Below are positions 36,354 through 47,612 of a stretch of 64,000 bases of DNA, piece by piece. Numbering within the stretch: the first letter of the stretch is position 1; each line of letters begins with the position of its first letter. The translations under genes and the position numbers were made by a program. The notes under the pieces were generated by a model, which ran no database searches, was not told the DNA's origin, and saw only the letters and a program-made list of their open reading frames with translations. Source of the stretch: Mixophyes australis (Eukaryota > Chordata > Amphibia > Anura > Limnodynastidae); assembly GCA_036250195.1 (NCBI GenBank), contig JAVHZZ010000006.1, positions 172,344,124 to 172,408,123 on the forward strand. Direction: 5' to 3'.

Positions 36354-37279
36354 CACCTGGGCTGGATTTTTCTTCACAGTGGACACCTGTGCAAGATATG
36401 GATTCCTACTTACAAGCAGACACCATTGTTCGCAGTGCTGCATCTGCTTCCTCAGTGTCCCCTGCTGATAGGTGGCAGTCCCAATAATGACCGTGCCCCT
36501 TTCCTCTTCTGTCGACAACCAAGCTTTCCCTTCTCTGGTGCCAAATATCTTAGCAGTGACAAGCTCTGACATCACGTCTTCCATCTAGCACCTCAGACAT
36601 GCTGAATAGTGTAGTATCAATGTCACAGGAAGCCTTGCACTGCCCCAGCCAGTGGTTCTTCCTCCCTTGTCTTTCCACTCCCAGGTTCCAGCCTCCCCGA
36701 ACAGGTCAGATAATGTGTCTTGAGGTTACACATACAAAATAATTAGAACAAAAAAGATAATGGCATTTAAATGTAACAACATTAATATTCTAGCAGTCAC
36801 ATAATAGGTGCTAGGAAGGTAAAATAGACCTAAATGATTTGGAAAAATCACTTTATGAAGAGGTCTACGTAGAGCCCTGGTGGTCGAGGTGAAGTTCCAG
36901 GTAATACAGGGACAAGAAGCAATGTGCATGAATCCTGAACCTACCACTGGACCCCAGGCTGTCACTGGAGGGGGCCGTGATTTAATGCCTAATGAATTGC
37001 ATGGCCACCATTTTTGCAGGATGGAAACATTTTGCTCTGAAGCCTGTGGTACTGCTCTTGGCTTCATGTTAAATGCTAGTCACCTATCTATGCAGAAAGT
37101 GTTTGTTAGAATGGAATAAGTTGCAAAGTGCGCAATTATGATCTATTGCAGAGCAATAGTCAATCACTGGTAACATTGCTGTTTATTAAATCTACATATG
37201 TATATCCTGCCATTGGGATAATTCAAATGAAATAAGCAACCCTACCAAATCTCTCAAAGGGGCTGGTTTATTAAAGGTC
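36354..37279. other. Unassigned intronic sequence
   Basis: No supported feature. Confidence 0.5.
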
Positions 37280-37331
37280 AAAAAGCCCTATTGCCAGCGA
37301 AAACATGTGTTCTCCGGCAATAGGGCTTTTT
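37280..37331. repeat. 16-bp perfect hairpin
   Basis: aaaaagccctattgcc at 37280-37295 pairs with 37316-37331 across a 20-nt loop. The flanks (ggtttattaaaggtc and caccttaaac) suggest it is the core of a MITE. Confidence 0.8.
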
Positions 37332-39150
37332 ATGTTTCACCTTAAACAACAATCGATTACCACTGATGATAACACTGATAATGCCCAAAAGGTGGGGGTT
37401 ACCCCCCTGCCTATTTAACAAGTTTACCTCAAGATAATGATAACAAATTAAAATAATTAAAAATGCTTTCTTATTTGAATAAGGTATTTTTAATATGCAA
37501 AGATTTTACTTTTTTGAATGGCATTGTTTTAATAATTGTTATCACTTTATTTCATGTAAGTAGACGTGCACCAGCTCACACATGAGCACATCTGCAAAGA
37601 CTGACATTCATGCCCTAAAAGTCTAGTATCGCCTACTTTGTTCTACTAAACTCAGATGGCATCTGCTTCATTCTTTTTCTTATTCTCCATACAAAAGCTC
37701 TCATCTGAGCTTACATCCAGCAACAATAGCTTTTAAAATTCATCAGCTCATCCTTTGTACTTTATGAAATGGACATATTGGGCTAATGATTATGTGATAT
37801 CAGAGGTTAATAATATGTTATACAGTATATGCTTCATACTAATTTGAAATTTGATTCCTAGCATTAAATAAGTCTTGCCAGCTATGTAGACCATGTATCA
37901 GAAAATTATGCATTAAATTAGTGCTGCACGCAAACTGTGGGCCTCCAGAATTCAATATAAGGATTACATTAGAAAATAATAAACGTTGTATATACAGGCA
38001 AAAGCTATATAACTAACGTACACGGTGGTGAAAAATAGTTATTATTGCAGCATAAAAGTAGTCACTTAGCATATACGCTATGGTAGTTAGACATTTTTTA
38101 GGAGCAAATATTTAGTATTGTATTCGGCACTGCCACTTAATTGGCTTCATTTGACATCATAACCCATTATGCCCCCTTACTGAATCCACATATACTTCCA
38201 TTGTGCAATGTGGGCCAGTTGGTTGGGCCATGCCTGGGTATCTCCTGCATGGGCAGGCAATATCACAATGGGGTTCAGGAAAAGCATCAGTTCCCCTGCC
38301 CCTGTCACTGCTTAGGTAGCAGCCAAGCATGAGGGTAGTGTGGTACAACAGATGGGGCAGCCAATAGACCAGTCAGACTGTTTAAAAAGAAAAAAGTAGA
38401 GATAATCATTGTGTATCAAGAGCCAGTCACCATGAGTCACTGTCTTAAATTGCGTGACTTGGCAGGTATACTTGACATCATTGGTAACATCACGAATGTT
38501 TGGACTGACATAGCTAATGCTGAAACATGGCTATTACTTTATTTGATAGCTTTACGTTATAGAAAAATGTGTCATTTTTTTGATGACAGTCAATTATGTG
38601 CCATTCTCCAGCACTGCATCTACAAACGTCCCCCATTGCAAGGATAAGAATTTTAAGGACTACTAAACCCCACAATTGATATGAGCCATGAAGGTAATAT
38701 GCAGTGTTTGGTGTTAATCTTACTTTTGACTACGCTCTGTTAAAAAGTACCCCTACACCATTACAGACAGATGTAGCTCCTCTCACATCTGGATCATTGT
38801 CCTAATGGCATATGATATAGGTCAAAAAGCTGAGATTGCAGTCATTTGATTAGCTGTGATTTTACTGGCCCACCCTGGTATACAAATCTACCAATCTACA
38901 CACTGAACTTCTGCAAACCAAGCCTGTACAGCTGTCAGTCACTTCCTGCATCTTTGGTTACATAAGCACCTCCTTCTTAATGTGGTGACTCTTTCACTGC
39001 AGAACAGATGAACATACCCAATTAAGTCACATTTTATTTATATATTTATACAGTATATTATATGAGAAGTGTGTCCATTAGACTAAACGCAGTTAAAATC
39101 ATGCGGGTGAGTGACTTGCCAAAGAACCTATGATCTGTGGATTCCTGGAA
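37332..39150. other. Unassigned intronic sequence
   Basis: No supported feature. Confidence 0.5.
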
Positions 39151-39683
39151 TGTCAGCCAATGGGAGCAGGAAGGGGTTGGGACTTATACACAGTTATAAG
39201 TCAGTGCAGACAGGATATAGTTCTTCCTGCTTCCGGATTTCTCCCGCCCTCCCTGCAATTTCTTGGGTAACTTTGGAGTTGTAGTTGGTTAGAGTTGGAG
39301 AGCAGTGCAGTTGGTAACTGTGCATATGGTGCTCGGGTGATCTTGTCATAGGTCACTACCCCTCTGTGGTTATGGTGTCATACCATGGTTGGTCCGTATG
39401 TTAGGAGGACCATTGGGCCAGTTTTGTATGGTTTATACTGGCTGAAATAATAGGGGGCGTAGTTTTGCCGTTGGACTTGATCTTAGCACCGGCCAATAGA
39501 TAAGGTATGATCCACGGTTGGTGGTACTATGGTCTGACCTTTCCACCTTTATTGGTTTTGCGTTCCTGACTGCTCTGCTCTCGTCCGCCTTACAGTCCTA
39601 TTAGTTTAAATATTAATAAATACCTTCATTCATTCCAACTTTAATTTGGTGTCCGTGTCCGTATGGTTAAAGGTTATGTCACA
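39151..39683 (+). mobile_element. Possible solo LTR
   Basis: Starts tgtcagccaatgggagcagg and ends ggttatgtcaca, giving TG...CA ends. It has a TATA-like gacttatacacagttataag near 39181 and an aataaa signal near 39616, spaced as in an LTR. No 5-bp target duplication matches and no second LTR or internal region is present, so the call is tentative. Confidence 0.4.
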
Positions 39684-40621
39684 GTGTGTGTTATTTGGGG
39701 AAAACTTATCCGCTATGCATTTTAATATCATGCAGCTTAATAATTCCCAGCCGTGGACATACGTTAATGTTAAGCACAGGCTTTACTTGCTTGTTGAGTA
39801 GACTGGGCAGTGTACAGTTATTATTTTATGTACTGTTTTTGTCTGTGAGAAATGTAAAGCAAATGCGTGGGGTATTCTGATAAGAAATGCCATGCCGAAA
39901 TTGAATATAGTCAATGTTCAGGAAGAAAAGCCTAACAGATACTGTAAACCCAGTTTAAAGCTTTTACAAATCAGATGCCAATATCTTTACATGACATGGC
40001 ATTATTCTTTTGATCTTTACAGAGGTAACAAGTTGTAGATTATCAATATGCTCTTTATTAGCTGTCTCTTCGAGCAGTGCTGCTAAAGGTCTCACATAGA
40101 CCTGCATACATGGCCTGCTTTCTTAGAACAATATTTTTGTTAATAAGGAGAATGTTTACCACAAAAGAGTGATGCAACAATTACCCATCTTATGAACTTT
40201 TTATACCGATCGATTTAACATCCGATCGATGGTCCAATTGCTCAGTCTATAGACTGCATACACACTAGCCTCGTTTTAGACGATAAATGGAAGAGCGAGC
40301 GTCCCGGTAGCGAATTTTACAGCCATGTTGTTGTGAACAATGATATAAATTTCGTACACATTGAAGCAATATTTGTGGGTCATGTAGCGATATACCAAAG
40401 ACATTAGCATAAAGAGGCAGAGCTTTCACTATGGTTAACTCCCAAAAATGCATAAAAATCAGAAGACAACGAAATTTAGCTAAAATTCTCGAATATTCTT
40501 CACCCACAATGCTGCATTCTGTCAGGCAACATCGCTGATTGGTCCACAGCAGAAGCCAACGCCCATGTGTGAGTGCATAAAATTGCTGAGGTGCCTGTTT
40601 GGCGCCGAGGGACGTGAGAAG
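39684..40621. other. Sequence upstream of the predicted four-exon gene
   Basis: From about 40205 the sequence has a different character: ccgatcgatttaacatccga, gcatacacactagcctcg. It looks like a DNA-transposon end, and a gctgattggtccacagcag word lies 90 nt before the start codon. No matching end is proven. Confidence 0.4.
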
Positions 40622-43600
40622 ATGGCGGATGAGAAGCAGGTATCGGTGGGGGTTGGAGCAATGGAGGCGGAGATGGTGCTAGATGGTGTTAAAAGAGTAA
40701 AGCCAATAAGCCCAAGAGAGGTGGAGATGATGGTAATAGTACTGGATCACTGGAGACTGGTGCGAATTCATAGAAACATAAAAAACAGTGAGTACCACTT
40801 GTAGTTTACCAGTTTGAAGGAGTTTATTTATTTAATTTTAATTTAACATGAAGCAATGCAAAAGCTAGATTTGTAACATAGGTTGTTTTTTTCAGAACGA
40901 AGAATTAATGCTGAGAAGTGCAGCTTAGATACTGCTGATACCACTAATGTTACACCTGTTATCAAACAAGAAAAAATTGATGTTGAATATGGACATATGA
41001 AAGAAGGTATATAAGAAGGCATTTAAATGAACATGTGCAGGCAACACAATGCTTTCGGCACATACCTGTATCGTTATATTAACAAAAATGAACAAAAATG
41101 GCGCCTGTTTTACAGAACCTATGGAGGGTAAGCCCGCTATTGTTGCGATTGTACCAGAGGGACCACGACATAAAATGATCTCGAGCAGTGTGCAAGGTAA
41201 ACAAATGGGACTATTTTGGTGTTGGATAAAGCCTTTTGTTAACTTTATTACTAGAGATGAGCGGGCTCGGATTTCCGAAATCCGAGCCCATCCGAACAGT
41301 GCGGATCCGACGGGATCCGAGCACTGTTCGGGAACTTCCGGGCGCCAAACGGAGCCAAACCGAGGCTATGACATCCAAGTCTCGCGTCGGATCTCGCGAG
41401 ACTCGGATGTCATAAATTCAGCACTAGCGGCCGCCATCTTCATTCTGGCTGCGATCACTCGTGAGAGAGGTTGCAGTTAGGGAGCTCCTGTCCTTGTTTT
41501 AATATTCGTGGTACTTTTGTGCTTTGTCCAGTGTTCTGTTCTGCTGAGTCCAGTGGTGCTTTGTCCAGTGCTCTGTCCTGCTGAGTCCAGTGGTGCTGTG
41601 TCATGTGGTCTGTCCTGCTGAGTCCAGTGGTGCTTCCTGTGTCCTGTGCTCTGGCCTGCTGAGTCCAGTGGTGCTGCCTGTGTCCTGTGCTCTGTTCTGC
41701 TAAAAAAAAAATTGTACAAAAATTATAAAAAAAAAATGAAATTTTTTTTAAAAAAATTATAAAAAAATTATCCAAAAATAATTGTAAAAAAATATAAAAA
41801 AAATATTTTAAAAATACTAGGTACTGCTGTATAACTCCAGTCCAGTGGTACTCTCCTGTGCCGCAGATAATTTGTAAAGGCTTTGCCGAGTGTGTGTGGT
41901 TTAGGGGTACGCTCTATTGTGCTGCATATAATGGAGTACAAAAATTTGGAGGATAAAGTAGGGAAAGATCAACACCCACTTCCTCCTCCTAATGCTGAAG
42001 CTGCTGCCACTAGTCATGACATAGACGATGAAATGCCATCAACGTCGTCTGGCAAGGGCGATGCCCAATCACCTAGAGGGCATGTAAAATCCAAAAACCC
42101 AAAGTTCGCTAAAATTAGCAAAAAAAGAAAATTGAAAACATCTGAGGAGAAACGTAAACTTGCCTATATGCCATTTACGACACGGAGTGGCAAGGAACAG
42201 CTTAGGCCCTGGCCCGTGTTCAGGACTAGTGGTTCAGCTTCACCCAAGGATCTAAGCCCTCCTCCTCCCCCCCTCCAAAAAATTTAAAAGAGTTATGCTG
42301 TCAGCAACAACACAGCAAACAACTCAGCCTTCTAAACAGATGACATCACAAATCCCCAAGGCGAGTCCAAGGGTGTTGGTGGTTGCGAAGCCTGATCTTC
42401 CCATCACTGTACGGGAAGAGGTGACTCCATCCACCATTTGCAGCACACCCTCTGCATATGCTGGAAGGATGACCCACAGTGTAGATCCAGATTTTTAATA
42501 ATCAAGGTGTCAAGGAGCCTATTGATGTAGCTGGCGTTGTGGAGGAACTTGACGAGGAGGATGCTGATGTGGTTATCATAAATGAGCCACCAGGGGGGGA
42601 AACAGTTGTTGTCCATGGGATGAAAAAGCCCATCGTCATGCCTGGTGAGAAGACCAAAAAATCCACCTCTTCTGTCTGGAGTTATTTTTATCCGAATCCG
42701 GACAACAAATGTATGGCCATATGTAGCTTATGTAAAGCTCAAATAAGCAGGGGTAAAGATCTTGGCCACCTGGGGACATCCTCACTTATACGTCACCTGA
42801 AGAACCTTCATAATTCAGTGTTTAGTTCAGGACCTGTGGCTAGGACCGTCAGCAGTCCAGGGACACCTAAATCCCTTGGTCCTGTTGGATACATACCACC
42901 AACACACTCCTCGTCAACTTCCTCCACGATCTCCATCAGATTTAGTCCTGCAGGCCATGTCACCAGCCAGACAGAGTCCTCTTCACTACGGGATTCATCC
43001 GAGGAATCCTGCAGCGATACACCTACTACTGCCACTGCTGCTGTTGCTGCTGGTAGTCTGTCATCTTCCCAGAGGGGAAGTCGTAAGACCGCTACGTCTT
43101 TCACCAAACAATTGACCGTCCAACAGTCATTTGCCATGAGCACCAAGTACGACACTAGTCATCCTTTGGCAAAGCGGATAACTGCGTCAATAACAGCAAT
43201 GTTGTTGTTAGATGTGCGTCCGGTGTCCGCCATCAGTGGAGTGGGATTTAGACAGTTGATGGAGGTATTGTGTCCCCGGTACCAAATCCCGTCGAGATTC
43301 CACTTCACTAGGCAGGCGATACCAAAGATGTACAGAGAAGTAAGAACAAGTGTCCTCAGTGCTCTGAAAAATGCGGTTGTACCCACTGTCCACTTAACCA
43401 CGGACATGTGGACAAGTGCTTCAGGCCAAACGAAGGACTATATGACTGTGACAGCCCACTGGGTAGATGCATCGCCTTCCGCAGCAACAGCAGCAGCTGC
43501 ATCAGTAGCAGCATCTCCACAATGGCTGCTCGTGCCAAGGCAGGCAACATTGTGTATCACAGCTTTTAATAAGAGGCACAACGCTGACAACCTCTTAGAG

Positions 43601-46600
43601 AAACTGAGGGAAATCATCTCACAGTGGCTTACCCCACTTAGACTCTCATGGGGATTTGTGGTATCAGACAACGCCAGTAACATTGTGCGGGCATTGCATA
43701 TGTGCAATTTCCAGCACGTCCCATGTTTTGCCCACACCGTTAATTTGGTGGTGCAGCATTACCTCAAGAGTGACAGGGGTGTGCAGGAGATGCTTGCGGT
43801 GGCCCGCAAAATTGCTGGACACTTTCGGCATTCTGCCAGTGCCTACTGCAGACTCGAGCAACATCAAAAAAGTCTGAACCTGCCCTGCCATCACCTCAAA
43901 CAAGAGGTTGTGACGCGCTGGAACTCCACCCTCTATATGCTGCAGAGGATGGAGGAGCAGCAAAAGGCCATTCAAGCCTACACAGCCACCTACGACATAG
44001 GAAAAGGAGTGGGGATGCGCCTGAGTCAAGCGCACTGGAGACTGATTTCCGTGTTGTGCAAGGTTCTGCAGCCGTTTGAACTTGCCACACGAGAAGTCAG
44101 TTCCGACACTGCCAGCTTAAGTCAGGTGATTCCCCTGATCAGGCTGTTGCAGAAGCAGCTGGAGAAAGTGAGGAAGGAGCTGGTAAACCATTGCGATTCC
44201 ACCAAGCATGTAGCTCTTGTGGATGAAGCCCTTCGTACGCTTTGCTAGGATCCGAGGGTGGTCAGTCTTTTAAAGTCAGAGGAATACATTGTGGCCACCG
44301 TGCTGGATCCACGGTTTAAAGCGTATGTTGTGTCTCTGTTTCCGGCGAACACAAGTCTACAGCATTGCAAAGACCTGCTGGTCAGGAGATTGTCCTCTGA
44401 AGAGGACCGTGACATGCCACCAGCTCCTCCTTCATTTTCTTCCACACCTGTGGCTGCGAGGAAAAAGCTCTGTTTTCCTCAAAGACCCGCTGACGGGGAT
44501 GCTGATAACATCTGGTCCGGACTGAAGGACCTGCCAACCATTGCAGACATGTCTACTGTCGCTGCATTGGATGCTGTCGCAATTGAAAAAATGGTGGAGG
44601 ATTATTTTGCTGACACCATCCAAATAGACATGTCAGAAAGTCCAAATTGTTACTGGCAGGAAAAAAAGGCAGTTTGGAAGCCCCTGTACAAACTGGCTCT
44701 ATTTTACCTGAGTTGTCCCCCCTCCAGTGTGTACTCGAAAAGAGTTTTTAGTGCAGCGGGGAACCTGGTCAGTGAGCGGCGAAGGAGGTTGCTTCCTCAC
44801 AACGTTGAAAAAATCATGTTCATAAAAATGAATTATCAATTCCTCAATCAACTACAGCACTGCCCTCCAGATAATACAGAGCGACCTGTGGTTGTGGAGT
44901 CCAGCGGGGACGAATTGATAATGTGTGAGGATGAGGAAGTACACACTGAAGGGGGCCAGGAATCAGAGGATGAAGATGAGGACGACATCTTGCCTCAGTA
45001 GAGCCAGTTTAGTTTGTACAGGGAGAGATGAATAGCTTTTTTTGTGTGGGGGCCCAAACAAACCAATCATTTCAGCCACAGTAGTTTGGTAGGCCCTGTC
45101 GCTGAAATGATTGGTTTGTTAAAGTGTGCATGTCCTATTTCAACAACATCAGGGTGGGTGGGAGGGCCCAAGGACAATACCATCTTGCAACTCTTTTTTT
45201 GGCATTATGTGCTCTTTGGGGCCTAGTTCTATCTCCATCAGAGATATTCCTGCAGGCCATGTCACCGGCACAGCTATGTTGGTGTTAGACGTGCGCTGCA
45301 TACTCTATCTGATTTAGCAGAAGCTAGCCACTGGCCTTGATAATCAAATAGGCTTTCTGTGATATTACATTGTCAGGGATTAGGCTAAACAGAGTGTCAT
45401 GGTATTTGAGATCCCTACCTTACCTACACACAGCGTATACAGCGCTGCAATTTTTTTCTATCATATTAATGTTTAGATACGGTCTCTCCATATTAACACA
45501 CTCCGCTTGCTCACATCACCCAGTGAAGCAAGCGCTATATAAGTGCCAACTTTTATACACGTTAGGCAGCGTCTTTAACGAGAATACAGTGTCTATATAA
45601 TTGTGAGTGCTTTAAGATCTTACATGACCTTTAATCAGGCCACTTTAATCGCTGCTCTATTACAGATCTCTGTACAGTGATCATCATGCATATTTTTGCA
45701 GAACCAATTTAAATATATAAACAGGGTCTCCTAGAATACGTACTATTTTATTTAAAGGAGTTTTAAGGGGCATTACACTCTAATAGAGAGACTCATCATT
45801 TCTGAATAAAAAAAATGCTCTAATTCTTGTTAAGTACCCAAAAAGAGGAACTGCCATTTCTATTAATACTTTCATTCTTCATGTAGTTCCCAAAAAGAGG
45901 AGCTGCCAATTCTATTACTATGTTCATTGTTTGTGTAGTTCAAAAAAAGAGGAACTGCCATTTCTATTAATATTTTCATTCTTTTTGTAGTTTCCAAAAA
46001 GAGGAACTGCCACTTCTATTACTAAGTTCATTGTTTGTGTAGTTCCAAAAACGAGGAACTGCCATTTCTATTACTACTTTCTTTCTTTCTTTCTGTATTT
46101 CCAAAAAAGAGGAACTGCCACTTCTATTGCTACGTTTTTTTTTTTGTAGTTCCAAAAAAATAAAATAACTGCGGCCTTAACTGTTATGTTAGTGTTAGAC
46201 GTGCATCCGGTGTCCGCCATCTGTGCAGTGGTATTCAGACCAGTTGAGGGTTTTATATTGTGGCCCCGGTAGCAAATTGGGTACCGGGGCCACTACACTA
46301 CGCAGTCCAGATAGCTGTGCAGTGGAATTGAGACCAGTTAAGGTTTTTTTATTGTGGCCCCGGTACCAAATTGGGTACCGGGGCCACTACACTACGCAGT
46401 GCAGATAGCTGTGCAGTGGAATTGAGACCAGTTAAGGTTTTTTTATTGTGGCCCCTGTACCAAATTGGGTACCGGGGCCACTACACTACGCAGTGCAGAT
46501 AGCTGTTCAGTGGAATTGAGACCAGTTAAGGTTTTTTTATTGTGGCCCCGGTACCAAATTGGGTACCGGGGCCACTACACTACGCAGTCCAGATAGCTGT

Positions 46601-47612
46601 GCAGTGGAATTGAGACCAGTTACGGTTTTTTTATTGTGGCCCCGGTACCAAATTGGGTACCGGTACCACTCCACTACGCAGTCCAGATAGCTGTGTAGTG
46701 GAATTGAGACCAGTTAAGGTTTTTTTATTTGTGGCCCGGTACCAAATTGGGTACCGGGGCCACTCCACTACGCAGTCCAGATAGCTGTGCAGTGGAATTG
46801 AGACCAGTTGAGAGTTTTATATTGTGGCCCCGGTACCAAATTGGGTACCAGGGCCACTCCACTACGCAGTCCAGATAGATGCGTATCAGATATTAAACTA
46901 CATTCAATGTTGGGGCCAAATCCAAAATTAATTAAAATGACCTGTCATCGTCAAAAACAAGAGGTATTGACGCGTTAGAACTACACCCTGTATATGCTGC
47001 AGAGGATGTAGGAGCAGGCAGCTGTGCAGTGGAATTCAGACCAGTTGAGGGTGATATATTGTGGCCCCGGTACCAAATTGGGTACCGGGCCCACTCCACT
47101 ACGCAGTCCAGAAAGCTACCTCGGTCCAACGTTTTGGACTAAAAACAATATTGTGAGGTGTGAGGTGTTCCAAATACACTGGAAATTAGTGGAAATGATT
47201 GTTATTGAATGTTATTGAGGTTAATAATAGCGTAGGAGTGAAAAACAAACAAAAAACTAGATTTTAGCACTTTTTATGCTTTTTTAAAAATAAATCAGAA
47301 CCCAAAACCCTAAATCAGAACCAAAACCTTTCGTCAGGTGTTTTGGCAAAACAAATCAGAACCCAAAACCTCAAGCTAATCAGAACCCAAAACCCAAAAC
47401 CCAAAACACTAAAAGTGCCCGGTGCACACCCTTATTTATTACAGATATAGAATTTTAATGCTAAACATTTTTTATTTTCTTGTTTCCTAAATACCATCGT
47501 CATATCTGATGAAAGCTCTGAGGGAGAAAAAAAAGTTGTAAAGCTCAACAATTATTTAAAAAAAATAACAGAGATTATAAGTGGCGTCAAGAAAAAACTA
47601 AAAAGCTTGTGA
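40622..47612 (+). CDS. Predicted four-exon gene of unknown function, split by a hAT insertion in intron 3
   Basis: I do not recognise this gene. Exons are 40622-40787, 40896-41006, 41116-41196 and probably 47491-47612. The start is an ATG in a strong context (aagATGg). Donors gtgagt, gtatat and gtaaac and acceptors tttttttcag and tgttttacag join the first three exons, all in phase 1, without a stop. Introns 1 and 2 are 108 and 109 nt. Removing the hAT element (41252-47434) and one target duplication leaves intron 3 at about 104 nt, but its acceptor would read tttcctaa, i.e. AA in place of AG. The product would be 159 residues. It has an acidic/basic N-terminus, IKQE at 78-81 (SUMO-acceptor consensus), IVIS followed by DESSE at 122-130 (like a SUMO-interacting motif) and a lysine-rich, possibly helical C-terminus. 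A polyadenylation signal follows at 47724. It may be an accessory gene of an unidentified DNA transposon or a small host gene; the broken acceptor suggests it is now dead. Confidence 0.45.
41520..41700. repeat. Minisatellite, about 37-41 bp unit, in the hAT 5' region
   Basis: Four to five units built around ctgctgagtccagtggtgct recur with starts near 41541, 41578, 41615 and 41656. It lies between the 5' terminal palindrome and the transposase start, the same slot that holds unrelated arrays in the other copies of the family. Confidence 0.8.
41700..41820. repeat. A/T homopolymer-rich low-complexity stretch
   Basis: Runs of A separated by short T-rich words fill this interval inside the hAT leader. 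No coding or structural signal is seen. Confidence 0.8.
41931..45001 (+). pseudogene. hAT transposase with BED zinc finger; two frame changes and one in-frame stop
   Basis: The protein would bind the element ends and catalyse cut-and-paste transposition in the nucleus. The N-terminal part (from ATG 41931) is a serine-rich, basic region containing MPSTSSGKGD and MPFTTRSGKEQ, conserved in the copies at 51691 and 58387. The frame changes near 42285 and again near 42498. From 42539 the frame is open for 569 codons: BED finger ligands C62, C65, H86, H91; TTDMWTS with catalytic D289; VSDNAS with D377; CFAH (C396, H399); KQEVVTRWNST with E456 and W461. An in-frame TAG at 44246-44248 interrupts the protein; the same frame continues with VLDPRFKAY and an intact hAT dimerisation segment (SSVYSKRVFSAAGNLVSERR) to 45001, ending in an acidic tail. 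The full DDE triad is present. Either frame change could be a spliced intron, but I see no convincing sites. Confidence 0.88.
45057..45120 (+). repeat. Subterminal hairpin of the hAT element, 20-bp perfect stem
   Basis: The arm aacaaaccaatcatttcagc at 45057-45076 pairs perfectly with 45101-45120 across a 24-nt loop. The homologous site in the copy at 18576-18627 keeps a 14-bp perfect stem although two pairs have changed on both sides (T-A to G-C and T-A to C-G). A decayed version lies near 2800-2870, and a right arm only near 17970-18000. It follows the transposase stop by 55 nt. Confidence 0.85.
45228..45310 (+). pseudogene. Duplicated scraps of hAT transposase coding sequence
   Basis: The sequence tctccatcagagatattcct, followed by gcaggccatgtcaccgg, matches transposase codons near 42930-42970. 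The following gtgttagacgtgcg matches codons near 43205-43220. These non-contiguous scraps lie downstream of the complete gene in the same orientation, so a second, internally deleted transposase copy appears to be fused into the 3' region of the element. Confidence 0.7.
45835..46150. repeat. Tandem repeat, about 56-bp unit, 6 copies
   Basis: Six units share aaaaagaggaactgcc, then a T-rich tail such as ttctattactatgttcattg. Units differ by a few bases and spacing varies slightly. Located in the 3' non-coding part of the hAT element. Confidence 0.85.
46195..46880 (+). repeat. 94-bp tandem array derived from the transposase gene
   Basis: Units begin (gtgcagtgg) at 46223, 46317, 46411, 46505, 46599, 46693 and 46787, each exactly 94 bp apart. 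The unit aligns with the transposase coding region around 43213-43320: both read tgtccgccatc, then a gtgg...agac..agttga stretch, then ccccggtaccaaat. In the array the unit has gained a palindrome, arms GTGGCCCCGGTACC and its complement around aaattg (for example 46354-46367 with 46374-46387). A further isolated unit lies at about 47020-47115. Confidence 0.85.
46890..47020 (+). pseudogene. Transposase fragment between array units
   Basis: The segment around 46938-47015 (gacctgtcatcgtcaaaaac, aagaggtattgacgcg, tatatgctgcagaggatg) matches the transposase region that encodes KQEVVTRWNST and the following residues near 43890-43960. It is short and broken, and separates the main 94-bp array from a last isolated unit. 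Confidence 0.7.
47290..47410. repeat. 3' subterminal repeats of hAT element (cagaaccc / aaaaccc)
   Basis: The words aatcagaacccaaaac and cccaaaac recur many times just inside the 3' end. Equivalent positions in the copies at 51265 and 57012 carry ccaaaa repeats. Clustered short subterminal motifs in hAT elements commonly bind transposase; that role here is inferred. Confidence 0.75.

Larger units (their letters stand above)
41252..47434 (+). mobile_element. hAT DNA transposon, 6.2 kb, with target duplication tttattac
   Basis: The element is flanked by the 8-bp duplication tttattac at 41244-41251 and 47435-47442, the length expected for hAT. It begins TAGAGATGAG and ends CACACCCTTA, imperfect inverted termini. 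Just inside the 5' end is a near-perfect palindrome (arms 41263-41275 and 41277-41289). Then come a short minisatellite (41520-41700), a homopolymer-rich stretch (41700-41820), the transposase (41931-45001), a subterminal hairpin (45057-45120), a 56-bp repeat block (45835-46150), a 94-bp array (46195-46880) and a 3' end rich in CCAAAA-type repeats (47290-47410). It inserted in intron 3 of the predicted gene at 40622-47612, in the same orientation. It is the most complete copy of the family in the window. Confidence 0.9.

Noticed and set aside
39151..39683. Full LTR retrotransposon or endogenous retrovirus
   Set aside because: Only a single LTR-like segment is seen; there is no internal gag or pol-like sequence, no primer-binding site and no second LTR.
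40265..40507. 80-codon minus-strand reading frame next to the predicted gene, which would suggest a divergent gene pair
   Set aside because: No recognised domain and no supporting splice sites; more likely chance in the upstream region.
41455..41775. Minus-strand reading frames of 80-106 codons rich in LDSAGQSTG
   Set aside because: They are the complement of the 37-41 bp minisatellite and the A/T runs in the hAT leader.
42808..44090. Many reading frames antisense or out of frame to the transposase
   Set aside because: They are shadows of the hAT coding sequence, which has the recognised motifs.
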